This document shows positions 33,670 through 45,871 of a stretch of 64,000 nt of DNA, in pieces. A model generated the notes under the pieces. The model saw only the letters and a list, made by a program, of their open reading frames with translations. It was not told the origin of the DNA and did not search any database. A program made the translations under genes and the position numbers. This DNA comes from Leptasterias polaris (taxonomy: Eukaryota > Echinodermata > Asteroidea > Forcipulatida > Asteriidae), in the NCBI GenBank assembly GCA_037783415.1, contig JAZGTN010000069.1:1116001-1180000 (forward strand), given 5' to 3'. Numbering within the stretch: the first letter of the stretch is position 1; each line of letters begins with the position of its first letter.

Positions 33670-35720
33670 TCTTTGACAATATGTACCTTTAATTCCACTA
33701 GTCTACTTTGAAGGGGCAGCAAGGCAATGACCAGCCAGGCATTGGGCCAATTGCCTCTGACATGTCTATGAAGTAATCATGCTTGTGCTAGCTATTTTTG
33801 TATGGCACTTCCATCTGCGTCTTCAAATGATAATTCATCAACATTGTTGGGTTGGTTGAATTTTTTGGAATGTTGAATGATTTGTGGAACAGTTTCAATA
33901 ATTGCAAATAACAAGTCATTAGTTAAACTGTTATTTAAGTACATCCTGCACATCTGACAAAAAGATTTCTAAAGACATGTTTTAAAGTGGCACCTAGGCA
34001 AAGACAAGTCAAAAGAGTCTATGGGCTGGCTGTTTAAGATCCCCATCTGGTGAATTTATTTCTCAGGAAACAACTCGAAGAAATTTCATTTAAGGCTGTT
34101 TGATACGTCATGCAACATCAATTAATATAAGCAGACCTTCAAAGTTGCATGGCATTTTATTGCTGTAAAGATTTGTTTAAATAATGTTTTCTCTGAACCA
34201 GTTTTGACAGATGATGATGTTTCAACATGTTCAAGACGAAAACCATACAAAAACTGTTGCATATTATGCCATGCAGTAATTTGCACAATTACACAAAATT
34301 CATTTTACATGCATTTATTTGGACATGGCTGATGGACTTGAGATAACATCGATACCCCAACAATAATCCATTTTTACTTCTTAACCCTAACTCCCAAAGC
34401 GTTTTTACTAGAATCCATCCCTAACCCAACACATTCCAACAGCTTATACTACCATGAGATGGGAACTGTACCCAATCTTAGGGGGACGATACACAACCTA
34501 ACAAACTCCAACAGGCCTTTTTTGTTTGATTTTGTTGGAGTGTGTACACTTGGCATGTGCAAAATTTGATCAGTGAAATCACACAGTACCCAACGTAACA
34601 TAATCCAACAACTAGACCATGGAGGAAAGAGCAATGCCAGACATGTACATTTCACACATCCACCATACCCACTCAATCAAATTCAAACACCATTACTTGT
34701 CAGCAAGGATACACAATCCCACAGAATCAAACACCCAATCCTAACTTCACTGTACTTAACCTAACAAAATTAAACACTTTGCCCTGTTTGAATTTGTAGG
34801 GTTAGGGATTGTTAGGGTTAATAAACTACTACTTATGTATCATAGGCAGATTTTTCGTGCAATGCCTTTAATGAAAGCTTATCACTTTCTCATCTTAAAT
34901 TATTTAAAATTGAAAACAAAATTTTGGGTACAAATTTGGCAATAATCATGGATCTACATGGTATGTAAAATTGTTAAATTGCAAACTGTATAAATTTATG
35001 TAAAATGTCTGGAAAATAACAGCAGCTTGAGAAAGATACTTGGACCTACATGTAAGTGTATTTTGTTGAGCTTCTCTCCTTGACCAATTGATAGAACCCA
35101 CAGTTTGGAACGTACAATTATACAGATCATGCATTTTATTGCATTCTTGTCAGTTTACAGGCTGTGTAAATTTTCTTTAATATTCAAGTTTAAATTTGCA
35201 ATCATCCCACCCACTTGTAACCACCCCACTAAGTTTAGATGCCAAGAGGTCTTATGTACAATGTATTGTACTGAATGTATAAGAAAGGGCTCACAGAAAG
35301 GACCAACTGTACATGTTTATCAAATGTTTCCATCAAAATGGAAAGCTTGGATGTGTCCTAACACTGTATGGTCAAAGTTCAAGTCCAAATCCAGTACAGA
35401 GCCACACTGACTAGGAAATGTACGTGTACATGTACTGAGGGTAACTCAAGTTCAGTGTTTTGTATCGCCATACAATAATGGGAAAAACTGGATACCGAAT
35501 GCAACTGCCATTCATCCTCTCTATGCGTAGGGGGTAGTCCTGACAGCCTCTTTTTTATTAAAACTTCACACACACACAGTATGACCAGGGTTTGACCTTT
35601 CTGTGTACATGCTTGTTGTGTTATCCTTCCTGACATCTTGACAATAGGGAAGGCAGCCAGTGTGACTCCCCTCTGGTGATCAGAGACCTCTGTGGGATGG
35701 GCAGAATTGCTAGACAGAGA
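33670..35720. other. Putative CLIP intron 1, no gene seen
   Basis: Repeated CCTAACAAACTCCAACA / AACCTAACAAAATTAAAC phrases at 34480-34770 and a short GGGTTAGGGATTGTTAGGGT at 34799 that resembles, but is too short to be, telomeric repeat. No coding exon recognised. Confidence 0.4.
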
Positions 35721-35724
35721 TCTG

Positions 35725-36240
35725 GGCCCAGTTTCATAGAGCTGCTTAGCGACCGATTTTTTGCTTTACTGTGTGAGTTTCCACGTCATACATACATGTA
35801 TGTAGCGCTGATAACTGTAAGCACAAGAAAAGGCATGCTAACCTTCCGGTACTTACTGTATAAAAATGAATAATGTAACAATGCAAATCTATAGTGAACC
35901 CGCAAGCTGCCGCCTAATTTTCTTGCTAACCTGTGAAATATGCTTAAATGCTTTTAAAAGCAAATTTTTCTGCTACGAAAATTTGCTCAGTCACCGTCAC
36001 TCAGCGCTATGAAATTAGCCCTTGGGCCTAATCTGCTTATTGTTGAATTCTGGCTTAAGGCCAATAGATTCATGCACTTTACAGGGCTCCGTAAGCAGTG
36101 CAGGCCTGGAATTTCATCTTTATTAGGTCAAGGCTATTTTCATTTTGCAAAGGGCACTTCCATCAGAAAATCTTAAATTCTGTGGGAACCTTTTGAAGGG
36201 GCATCAAGGCCAAGACGAGGGGCAACAGAGGCTTCAATGA
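35725..36240. repeat. AAATTGGGCCC-type foldback followed by a truncated CAGGCCTG MITE
   Basis: TGGGCCCAGTTTCATAGAGC (35727) and CGCTATGAAATTAGCCCTTG (about 36005) face each other. From 36101, CAGGCCTGGAATTTCATCTT begins a CAGGCCTG-family copy that runs to about 36237, where SINE sequence cuts it off. Confidence 0.6.
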
Positions 36241-36465
36241 ACCGGAGGTCGCAGGTTCAAGTCCTGCTCTGGTCAATAGAGTGCCGGCACGTTATTGATT
36301 TCTGATTGGCATCCCTGAACAAATATATTGACAGAATAGGGAGACCGCCAACATAAGGGCTGGATAGCTCAGTTGGCAGAGCACCGGCACATTTATCCAG
36401 AGGTTGCAGGTTCAAGTCCTGCTCTAGGCTAGTCAATTTTTCTATGTTCAACCCAAAATGAAATA
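36237..36465 (+). repeat. Composite tRNA-like SINE, one and a half copies
   Basis: A leading partial tail (ACCGGAGGTCGCAGGTTCAA) is followed by a longer copy: TTCTGATTGGCATCCCTGAA, ATTGACAGAATAGGGAGACC, GGATAGCTCAGTTGGCAGAG, GGTTGCAGGTTCAAGTCC, TTTCTATGTTCAACCC. Confidence 0.65.
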
Positions 36466-36919
36466 AGTAAAAGTAAAGCAAAACTTTTATGTCTCTCAAG
36501 AAAACAGGTGCCACACTATAACTTGAATACAAAACGTAGCCTACATGTATCAGAAATTTATACAGACAATCTTTGAGTTTGTCACGGGAGAATGGTTTAA
36601 TTGACATCACTTCCTGTTATTTTAAAGGTACACTATTTAAGGCACTGCATCGTTAATCAGCTAAAAAGTGCTGCTGCAAATTTACCCGCATAATAGTATC
36701 ACTGAATTGGATATAAAGCAACCAACCAACCATCAGAATGGGGAAAAATGCATTTTATCCTTCTTTTTATGTGTTCATTTTATCTAGATTTACTACTTGG
36801 AGAATTCCATAACCTGACATTTATTTCACCTCTCTCTCACAATTGACAGAACTTCAATTCAAAAGAGGAAAGGAAATGTCAAATTCAATTTTGTGAAGTT
36901 TGTTTTCCATAGAGTCCTC

Positions 36920-37031
36920 TCGTTCGTTCGTTCGTTCGTTCGTTCGTTCGTTCGTTCGTTCGTTCGTTCGTTCGTTCGTTCGTTCGTTCGTTCGTTCGTT
37001 CGTTCGTTCGTTCGTTCGTTCGTTCGTTCGT
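36920..37031. repeat. (CGTT)n microsatellite, ~28 units
   Basis: An uninterrupted CGTT tetranucleotide run of about 112 bp. Both strands are open across it (RTNE or SFVR repeats), which is an artefact of the repeat. Confidence 0.95.
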
Positions 37032-37057
37032 ACGAAGAATATCAAGGTGTACATCAT

Positions 37058-37205
37058 CTAAATAGGAAGATCCTTATTTAGCCAACTGATGGTCTCATCA
37101 TCGAGCTCTCGAAGTCCAGAAGCACCGTGAGGGGATTTATAGATAGGACAAGCATTGATGACGTGATCCATAGTTTGGATCTTTCCACTGGCACAGTTTG
37201 GCGAT
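37058..37205 (-). pseudogene. LINE polyprotein C-terminal fragment
   Basis: The minus frame reads SPNCASGKIQTMDHVINACP, then IYKSPHGASGLRELDD and ISWLNKDLPI before a stop. The Cx2C...H...C pattern with TMDHVINACP is the usual zinc-knuckle-like end of non-LTR retrotransposon polyproteins. Only about 48 residues remain. Confidence 0.7.
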
Positions 37206-37680
37206 AGATAATAATAATAAATAATAATAATATAACGTATTTGTATAGCGCCTACTGCAGGCCAGCCTCTAAGCGCTTTAAGAAGAAAGTTGAAGATATA
37301 TGTCAATGTTTGAGCTATGACTGATCTTGGAAGTGTTCTTGGAAGAGAAACGTTTTAAAAGGTTTAGTTTGAAAGAGTCAACAGAAGGAGAGCTTTTAAT
37401 CCGGTTTGGGAGAGCGTTCCAGAGAGAAGGACCGATGAAGGAGAAGCTGCGCTCACCATATGACCGTGAGAGAACCTTGGGTTGGACGACGAGGTTGTGG
37501 GTAGCTCAGCTCCAATTTTATGCAGGAAATGTTGTGTACGGCCAACTCCAGTTCTGATACGGTTAAGGTTGACCCAGGCTTTTCTTGAGAGGTCACTGCC
37601 ACTTGGTTTTGTACAGGGCTCTGGGATGAACTCCTTCAAGTTAGTAGTAGAGTCCTCTTGTGAGTGGGGAAACAATTATA
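37206..37680 (-). repeat. Dispersed repeat with ATAATAATA head
   Basis: An ATAATAATAATA run, then TTGTATAGCGCCTACTGCAG, CTAAGCGCTTTAAGAAG, GGGAGAGCGTTCCAGAGAGA and GACCGTGAGAGAACCTTGGG. This reads like a multicopy retroelement-derived tail adjoining the LINE fragment; no gene. Confidence 0.5.
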
Positions 37681-39671
37681 AGTCTCTAACCTCATGTGGT
37701 GTGAATTGTCATTGCTTTCAATACCCACCCAGTGCAAAATTTGTCAACATCCAAAACATCTAATGACATCATTCTGAAGGAAATGGGTCTCTACATTTTT
37801 TGCTGGTTTTTCTTCGGGCCCTCTGGTTTTCCTCCCTGCAGAAAAACACTTTCGATCTCAGGCTGTGCTCTGTGGTCATAATGTTTGGGTCGATGTGGCT
37901 ATTGCTGCCGAAGGTGCTCTTGCATGCCTGCGGCTCGAAAATGTTGTAGCCGCGTCCTTTTCAATTCAGCTTCTCAGCTGTAAGTAAGGATGATTAGCCT
38001 CCCAAATTATTAGTATAAAAAGTATGGATTTAGAAGGGAAAAAATAAAACACTTGCATGACTCGGACTGTAGGACTTGTTTGGTTTTGGGTTACGTCCGG
38101 TTGCTAAAATTACTCTGGCCAGGTGGTCCAGTCACTCCAATGAGTATTTGGAGCTCAATTTCCAGAAAGTTTTTGGTTTTTTTAAGGATAGAGTTATAAG
38201 TACACTTTTCGTTATACAGTGGTTTGAACACAGTCTTTGTCGGTGGATTAAGAAATTGTGTAGGTACACTTTTGCATATTACAGTACATTGTAGCAGGCC
38301 CATCAGCATCATTCATCGTCAGTGGGCTGACAATTTTTTGCGGTCAGGAACTGAAAACATAACAGGAAACCTGTGGGTTTGGGACATGTCTATGGTCTGA
38401 GCTAATGGGGCTTGAATTACATGTAGTTGTTCCAGTAGAGGGATACTACAAAACCTTAATATAAAGCATGAGGGACACATCGGTGCCAGGCATGCAACTT
38501 TTCAACTGATCAGATGATTTCGTCTTTTTGTTTAAGAGTAGCAGTTAGTAACCAGACATTTTCATTTAGGAGGGCAAGGGAAGGCAAGGACATAATTTGG
38601 GGGGTTGGGGCCGGGCTATTGAATGTCATACCAATCATTTGTACATATTTTCGATCTCATTTTGGGGTCGAGCAAAAAAAATAAAAAATGGAACACAAAA
38701 TTACAGAACAACAAATCTGAGAATGTTCTCCCCTCCACTTTCAGCAACAATTTTCCCTTCCTTTTTCTATTCTCTTTTATTAAAAAACAGTTAGGGAGGG
38801 AAATGGCCCAGGTGAGTGGGGGAACCTTGAGGCTCCGGATGCCCCCCCACCCCATGCACCAACCATGCCCCAACCGAATGTCTTTCATGAGGCGCTGTGT
38901 GACCTGTGGTTAAGCCAATTTGCCCAATTCCAACCCACAGACTGATTTCCATTCTATTTTTCCATGAGCTTTTGATACGTTTCTTTATACAACTCACATT
39001 ATTTTGATTCTCGTCTGTCAAAGTATCGCTTGTGTTTCAGTTTTGCCCTGTGGCTTGGGCAGTAATTTCTCGACCAAGATTCAATTCAAGTTGACCCCTG
39101 AACTCTGGGAATATAATACTAGATCCCTTGGGTCCTGATTGGATGTTTAATATAAACTATCAGTTTTTATTGATGGGTGGATGGCAGTGTATCAAAAAGT
39201 TCTCACAGATCAAAATAGTGAAAGTGGAGGTTTCAATTTCCCGAGGCCACCTGTTACAGGAATTGTGTATGTGAACCAATATACAAATGGTGAACATTCC
39301 AAACCAACAATTAATGTGCCGTATATTTGTACACTCATGGGTCTACGTGTATGCTACTGAAAATGAGTAGCGCAGGGTTTTTTGGACCAGAAAAGTAACA
39401 ATGAGCAGATTTTTTCACTGAGACTTATTTTGGGTACCCCCTACTTGGCCTGACCTTGAAACAGCAACAGCTTCCTAACCTAATAGGACTAACAATTGCT
39501 AACCTTGTCACCTGTCATGGGATCCTGGTTGACCTAAATGCATACTCTGGTACTGTGCATTGAGTAAATTGTTAATGCTGTGCTCACTACAAATGTGTAA
39601 AAATAGTTGGAGTGTCCTCACTGTACAATGCACCATGGTGCTCTATATGTACAGCTCGAGGAAGGATAATG
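37681..39671. other. Putative CLIP intron 1, no gene seen
   Basis: No exon or clear repeat recognised. Open frames at 38597-38913 are low-complexity or proline-rich without domain signals. Confidence 0.4.
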
Positions 39672-39982
39672 TATAGACCTTTCTATTGCAACGTCACAGC
39701 CCGAGTTTTTGCCAACTGAGGTTGGAAAACTATGGCAAGCCATAACTGAAAATCAAAAACAGATAGCCATACATGTAGCTTGTAGTGCTCAATGTTACAC
39801 AAGTATTCAAAAATAGTGTTGAATTTGTTGGAAACAAATCAACCAATCATGGAAGGTATTTCAAATCATGAATCTTTACAGAAAATGTTGAATTTGGTCA
39901 CAACCTTTTTTAATATGATTGAATGTTTTGCTAACATTCAGCCGCTGGCGCACTTTGTTTATCAACAATGGAAAGGTCTATA
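39672..39982. mobile_element. 311-bp TIR element
   Basis: TATAGACCTTTCTATTGCAA at the left is matched by CAATGGAAAGGTCTATA at the right; a TA duplication fits both edges. The internal arms CACAGCCCGAGTTTTTGCC and GTTGGAAAACTATGGCAAGCC are partly self-complementary. Confidence 0.55.
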
Positions 39983-40245
39983 CACAAACAGATGCACTGA
40001 TTGTGTACACACAAATGCACACTGCATTTGGATTTTCGAAAATGCTATCTAGACCTTATGCTTTGACCTAATCACGTTGCCATCGTAGCGTTAAAATGAT
40101 GATGAAACAATGGAAAACGCACATTTATGTACACAAGGTGCACAGGATGGCTCAATGAGTAACCTTCTTTTGACATCTTGCCGTAGGCGCCCTACTCAAA
40201 TGACACCATACGTGCATTAAGCTCTATTCTCATGTCAAAACAGGT

Positions 40246-40498
40246 GGATCTATTATGCCTCGCCCACTATCGCAATTGATGTTCATCAACAGCGCCGCGC
40301 CCACATGGTACATGTAGTGCATACGACAAATATCTTTTACTCTGTCCCACGCCACACACAAAAGACAAGGCGCAGCAATTCAAACTGTGGCACCTTGTTT
40401 TAACATTTTGTAATGGGATTATAATATGATGGACTTTGGGCGCCTGTTGTTATTGGTCAGGTGCATTGAAGGGGTGGAGCTTAATGGATTGGTCTATT
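40246..40498. repeat. Divergent relative of the 9266 foldback MITE
   Basis: GGATCTATTATGCCTCGCCCA at the left and GGGTGGAGCTTAATGGATTG plus GTCTATT at the right resemble the ends of the 9266-9421 element. Confidence 0.4.
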
Positions 40499-41054
40499 CA
40501 GAAATATGGCCTCAGTTCATTTTATGTTCATTTTATGTATTTCACCCGAAAGCGAATGCAAATCTTGTAGGCTTACACGCTGTATTCCAATTGATGCAGG
40601 GAAATTCTGTTTCGTTTTGCAATTGGCATTAAGTATGAACTGCATATTAGGCTTGTACATGTACCTTCGGACTTCACAAATTTTGCTGACACTTTCAAAT
40701 ATGTGTAATGTGCATGGCATGTGTACAAATTTGTATGCGTACAAAACACAAATGGGTACAATTGTGTGCATACAGCATACGCACAACAGAACTAGAGCTT
40801 CATGTACTGTCCAAATTAAACACAGTGGTATCATACATTGTATCATGTGACCATTGATTGATATAAATGATAGTCATTCCACATGGTCACATGTAGAATG
40901 TGACATTTCTGATGAACCCTGCACTGTATTGATGTTCTGTCTTCACAACACTGTGCACAAATGTCAAGGTTAAATTGACTCTATTTTGTCCATGGATCAT
41001 TGCACTCATTACATTAATGTACGGCTCGTAATGTACCAATATACCTACAATGTA

Positions 41055-41666
41055 CAGGGTTCTGCCCACGGTGGTCGGTGCTGGAAAACCCGACCGGCAC
41101 TCATGATTCCCCGACCACCACTGGCAGAATTTTTTCGTTTTCCGACCACCACACATTTTCCCTTTTTTTCCACCATTTCCTTCAAAATATTTTGAACAAC
41201 GTGTAAAACAAATTATTTACCATTAAAAAGTTTTATTCAAAGTTTTTAGTAGCCTACTTCTTTGGTTTGAGTCTATTTTAATGATCCAGGATCAAGCATC
41301 ACTCCTGCCTGTACGATGTACATTATATCCAATGCACGAAACCCGCATTGATTTCGCAATGGTTTCCAGTCACGCTGATTATAGCTTTACGCTTGGAAAA
41401 ACATGATACCAGTTTCATCACGGTGCGTACCCTATTCTATAGCGTTTAATACAACGGAAATGAACTGCAGAGTAAGCACCATGCTATAGATGCTGTAAAT
41501 TGTTTTCCCATGGCGGTAAAGACGTGCGCGCACTGTGGGCCTACATTCAAGGCACAGCTGCAGGGCGCACGTGTGTAACCACTTCGTGCACGATCGAAAG
41601 GAAATTGACTTGACCGTACTAGGACAAAAAATTTCCGGCACTAAACAAATCCTGGGCAGAACCCTG
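41055..41666 (-). mobile_element. 612-bp CAGGGTTCTGCCCA-ended TIR element, copy 2 (inverted)
   Basis: It is the reverse complement of 29641-30272. Ends are CAGGGTTCTGCCCACGGTGG and AAATCCTGGGCAGAACCCTG, with the 6-bp direct repeat AATGTA at both edges (41049-41054 and 41667-41672). The two copies lie 10.8 kb apart in opposite orientation. Confidence 0.85.
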
Positions 41667-41944
41667 AATGTAGGCCTACTGTATATTTAGGCAATATTGA
41701 AGAACACACCCAGTCAAATTAAAAGCAATGTTCGAGCTAACCCTGAAGTTACACTACCCATAGATCTGTGCAAGCCCTAATGCCTCCTCAGTGGCCCCTA
41801 GTGATCCAATCATGAATGTCATCAACCTCTACCCTGGAGCACTTAGCACACTTCTCCAGAGACTACATGTATGTATTAAAGAGATAATGCTTTGGTATAG
41901 GGGAAAGTACATGTAATCTTTCATAACATTTCATTTACACTAGG

Positions 41945-42350
41945 CATGTGGAAATTTACACAGAGGCCTTAGTGTCCCTTCAAGAGTTTCCCATAGAATT
42001 TAAGTTTTCCAATGTAAGTGCCCTTAACAAAATGAAAATGGCCTTGCCCTCTTAAAGCATGAAATTCCAGGCCTGAAATTTGACTGAAATAATGTACATT
42101 TCCATGTATCTTACTGTCACAGGTTCCCCCATTTTGAGAAAATAGTGTATTACATGCAGGGCTTGAATGTCAAGAAAATGTTCACTTAACCCATGTAGGC
42201 CTGGAATTACATGCATAGGCCACACAAAGGCCATGGTCTCTTGCCCTAGTCTCGGCCTTAATGCTCCTTCAAAATGTGCCCATTGACTTTGAAGATTTAC
42301 CAATCAAGGTGCCCTTTGGAAAATAAAAAATTGTTGTTCCCTCCCAAAGA
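41945..42350. repeat. Two decayed CAGGCCTG-family MITEs
   Basis: 41945-42075 ends GAAATTCCAGGCCTG and has AAATGGCCTTGCCCTC. 42195-42350 starts TAGGCCTGGAATTACATGC and contains GGCCATGGTCTCTTGCCCTA. Confidence 0.55.
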
Positions 42351-43049
42351 TGAAATGGAATTTTGCATAATACTACACCAAGCCTGCAGAAATATTTTCA
42401 CAAGACCTGAAAAAGTTCAAGCTTTTTGCTTCACTTTTAGGTAAGGAAGGAGGTGAGGAAGGATCCTAGTTAAACACTCAAGGGAGTTACAATAGGTTGA
42501 ATGGTCTAGTAAAGCTACAGTACAAGTCCTATTGTATAGTCTCATAGAGATTGGTACATTCCACTGCCAAATGAAATATCAAAGATGCAGTTCTAAGTGT
42601 TGATTGATTTTTCTGGTTATCAACCAAGCAGTTTGTCTCTTCTACAATGATGTCTTTAACTGATGTAGTGATCCGTCAACACACAGCATCTCACAGCATC
42701 TCTCTAAACTGCTGGCATGTGTTCTCAGATTGGAGGCACACAACCACAGCACATTGGAGCCCTGGCTCATTAGGATGCAATTGCTTCATCATGAGACGTC
42801 ATCGGCCAAGTAGCGTGTTTCCAGTGACTATGACTCAGATGCTATTCCGGTTATCAGCCACGTCAACATGAGTGCTACCTTACTGGAGAACGGGTCTTAC
42901 ACACTCTACTCCTGCTGATTTAGAATCCATGTGTAACATTGAGTTTATGCACAGTCTATTGCTACTCTACCATGTCTACATTTTAAATTTAAATAATCTG
43001 TTTTGTAAATTTTTGTTACACATACACTTAATATTTTTTGGAGTTGTCT

Positions 43050-43235
43050 TTCCAGGCCTGATAATTCACAGAGGCCTCAGGGGGCATGAAGGCAATTTAT
43101 GGCAATTGCCTCCATGCTCCTGGTCAATGCCTTGGTGGTCTTTATAATGTTCCAATCCAGAAGAAATTGAAATTTCCTTTGTGGAAGGAAAGAACTGCCT
43201 TGCCCTTAAAACAATTAAGTGTCTCAAAAGCAACA
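43050..43235. repeat. CAGGCCTG-family MITE, decayed
   Basis: It starts CCAGGCCTGATAATTCACAG, then GGCAATTGCCTCCATGCTCC and GCCTTGGTGGTCTTTATAATG. Confidence 0.5.
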
Positions 43236-43782
43236 AACAGTCTTTGCATCAGTAACATCATCCCAGATTGTGTACATTGAACGTTACCTGTAATCCCTAG
43301 CATTCTCAGATGTTCCAAAATCATATTCAGGCAGTTTTTCAGACTTTGTTGTGGATCATGTTTGGAAATACAGGTATGGTACTACTACTGCATGAGCTAA
43401 CAGGGGGCCTATGTATACATACTGTACATGTAGTGAAAAATGCAGACCCCAAATCATAAAAATGCTTATCATTGAGCCAGTCAGTCATATTATACTATAG
43501 AAGTCCAAATGTTTGGGTGTTGGGTTACCATAGAGTTGAGGCCCATTGCCACAACAGCCTGGGTTGTTTAATGGTTTAAGGCTGTATAAATTATACATTA
43601 TTTATACTCAAAAATTTACACTGTGCATATTAAAGGTACGTACATGTAGGGTCATACATTATGTTTCTGATTTTTAAGTAATGCTGATTTATAGGCAAAA
43701 TTATAAGAAATATACAATAAAAGTCACATGTGAAAGTTTGAGCTGTCAGTGTCGCAGCATTCACAACTGAACACCAGCCCTA

Positions 43783-44152
43783 AAGGCACTGTACACGTTT
43801 GGTAATTACTCAAAATATATATTAGCATAAAAACTTACTTGGTAATGAGCAATGGAGAGCTGTTGATAGGATAAAACATTGTGAGAAACGACTCCCTCTG
43901 AAGTAACGTAGTTTTTGAGAAAGAGGTAATTTCTCACTAAAATAATAAAAGACTTCTGGCCAGAAGCCTTTTATTCCTATCTGAAAGCACACTAATTTGT
44001 ACAACAAGGGTGTTTTTTCTTTCATCATTTTCTTGCAACTTCAATGACCAATTGAGCCCAAATTTTCACAGGCTTGTTATTTTATGCATATGTTGGGATA
44101 CACCAAGTGAGAATACTGGTCTTTGACAATTACCAAACGTGTTCAGTGCCTT
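43783..44152 (+). mobile_element. 370-bp TA-flanked MITE, copy 2
   Basis: It is nearly identical to 30463-30823 across the whole length, with TA at both edges. It retains GGCTTGTTATTTTATGCA, of which the first ten bases are missing in copy 1, and a better preserved right end (CCAAACGTGTTCAGTGCCTT). Confidence 0.8.
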
Positions 44153-44154
44153 TA

Positions 44155-44360
44155 ACCCTAAGAAATCTGAGAAAACTATCCTGGATCCTGAATCGTTTCT
44201 TAGATTCAAATGTTTTGGGTGAAAATTTATCCAATACTTCAAAGGGAATCCTTTCTCAAAATAGTTTATTTTATCAACAGCTGCAGTGCCTCTTACCAAG
44301 TAAGTCTTTGATGGTTATTAATTTCTGGAGTATTTACCAATGTATGACACTACCTTTAAA
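44155..44360 (+). repeat. Third MITE family, continuous copy
   Basis: CCTAAGAAATCTGAGAAAAC, TTAGATTCAAATGTTTTGG, GGAATCCTTTCTCAAAATAG, TTATCAACAGCTGCAGTGCC, CTTACCAAGTAAGTC. It provides the empty-site reference for the SINE insertion at 33174. Confidence 0.6.
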
Positions 44361-45771
44361 GTGGCCATATGGCTACCTTTAAACTGTCCATATGTTTTCT
44401 GTGTCTACATGTACAAAGTGTTCAGGTACATGTATTAGGTATGTACATGTAGTCATGGCTAATCAATCCTGAGTCGCAACTCACATTATTGAAGTCTATA
44501 TATGCATTATAAAGATAAATGAAAAAAAAATGTATTGGTGACAATATTGCTGTCTGTTTGGGAAAAAAATCCAATCCAATAAATGGGGATTCATGAGATG
44601 TTTCACTTGATGGCAAGTCATTCTGTAAACCTAAACCCTTCACATTGTTGGAGGGCAGCAGACAGTCATCTCTTCTCAATGTGACATCCACTGCCTCAGG
44701 GCCGACAGCTTTGATAATACAATTTCCTCGCCCATAAACACCATTACTTGGAAAGAGCTATGGAATATTCCAGTGGTTGTCAATTGAATAGACAGTATTC
44801 AATGTATTGACTATGAGATCATAGATCAAGTAATCTTCCTCCAAGGTTAAATATTTCAAAATGTGTGCATACTTGTACTTTTGTTCATTTGTACCACAAT
44901 ACTTGTTTTACTTAGTGGCAAATGTCATACATGAACAAGTACATAGTACGTGTGTACTGTGATATTTTTCACTTTTCAAAACCGCGACATTGGCTTTGGT
45001 TTTTCAGAGGCTTGGATTTTTTAAACATACAATGCATTCAGGTGCATTACATAGTTCACAATGCATTCAGGTGCATTACATAGTTCACATTGTATACTCT
45101 ACACGTATTTTAGAGTTTAGAAAACATACATTGTAGTTTACCCCAGGAGCTGTAAAAGAAAGCAAACTACACACAAATATTAAGGTTTTTAGTTTTTAAA
45201 AGAGTACAGAATTACAAAGAAAAGAAGATCAAAATGTGATAGTTTATCAAAAAGCTCTCTGATCATAAAGTTCATGCCAACAGAAATCTGACAGAAAAAA
45301 TTATGTATGTAATTAAATTTTATTGGCCCTTTTTCAGGTTTTTACTGGCTATGTAATTTAGGCAAATTGTATTGAATATCTTTTGTTGTCTGTGTGGGCA
45401 TGTATGATATTTTCCTGATGTGTTGGTTTTTATATACAATAAGTATGCATAATGTTTGTGATTAGAATTTAGAAAATGTCCTTTTTGATCTTTCAGTGTT
45501 CATTTACTTTTATGCTGTATCCATGGTCCTTTCTCTATGCTTTCATATTCTTATAAATGGTTATGATGTTAATTTGTAATTTTCTAGTGTAAATGAATGG
45601 ATGTTTTGTTCTTGATGTGCACCTTTGAAAAACAGTGTTTCACTGAAAAGTTTCCCCAAGATAAATGAGAAATAATTAAATACAAAAAGGATTAAAATGA
45701 ATACACAAATTAGCCCTATCACAAATCTGACTTGTTTTTCACTCTTTTCTGATGTTTTTTTCTCTTTTCAG
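44361..45771. other. End of putative CLIP intron 1
   Basis: Holds one direct duplication (45031-45088, AATGCATTCAGGTGCATTAC twice) and the strong acceptor TTTTTTTCTCTTTTCAG ending at 45771. No gene recognised. Confidence 0.5.
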
Positions 45772-45871
45772 ATCAAACTGCATACAAGGTGATGTAATGC
45801 TTCAGGCAAATCAATAAATTTCCTCCACCACCAATCGTCACGTCAAAGAGGGCTGCGCTGTCATATTCAGC

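Noticed and set aside
34799..34825. Interstitial telomere-like GGGTTAGGG
   Set aside because: Only two or three imperfect units, too short to mean anything.
36854..37081. Open frames on both strands with RTNE or SFVR repeats
   Set aside because: Pure consequence of the CGTT tetranucleotide run.
38597..38913. Proline-rich open frames on both strands
   Set aside because: Low-complexity DNA without a recognisable domain, start context or splice structure.
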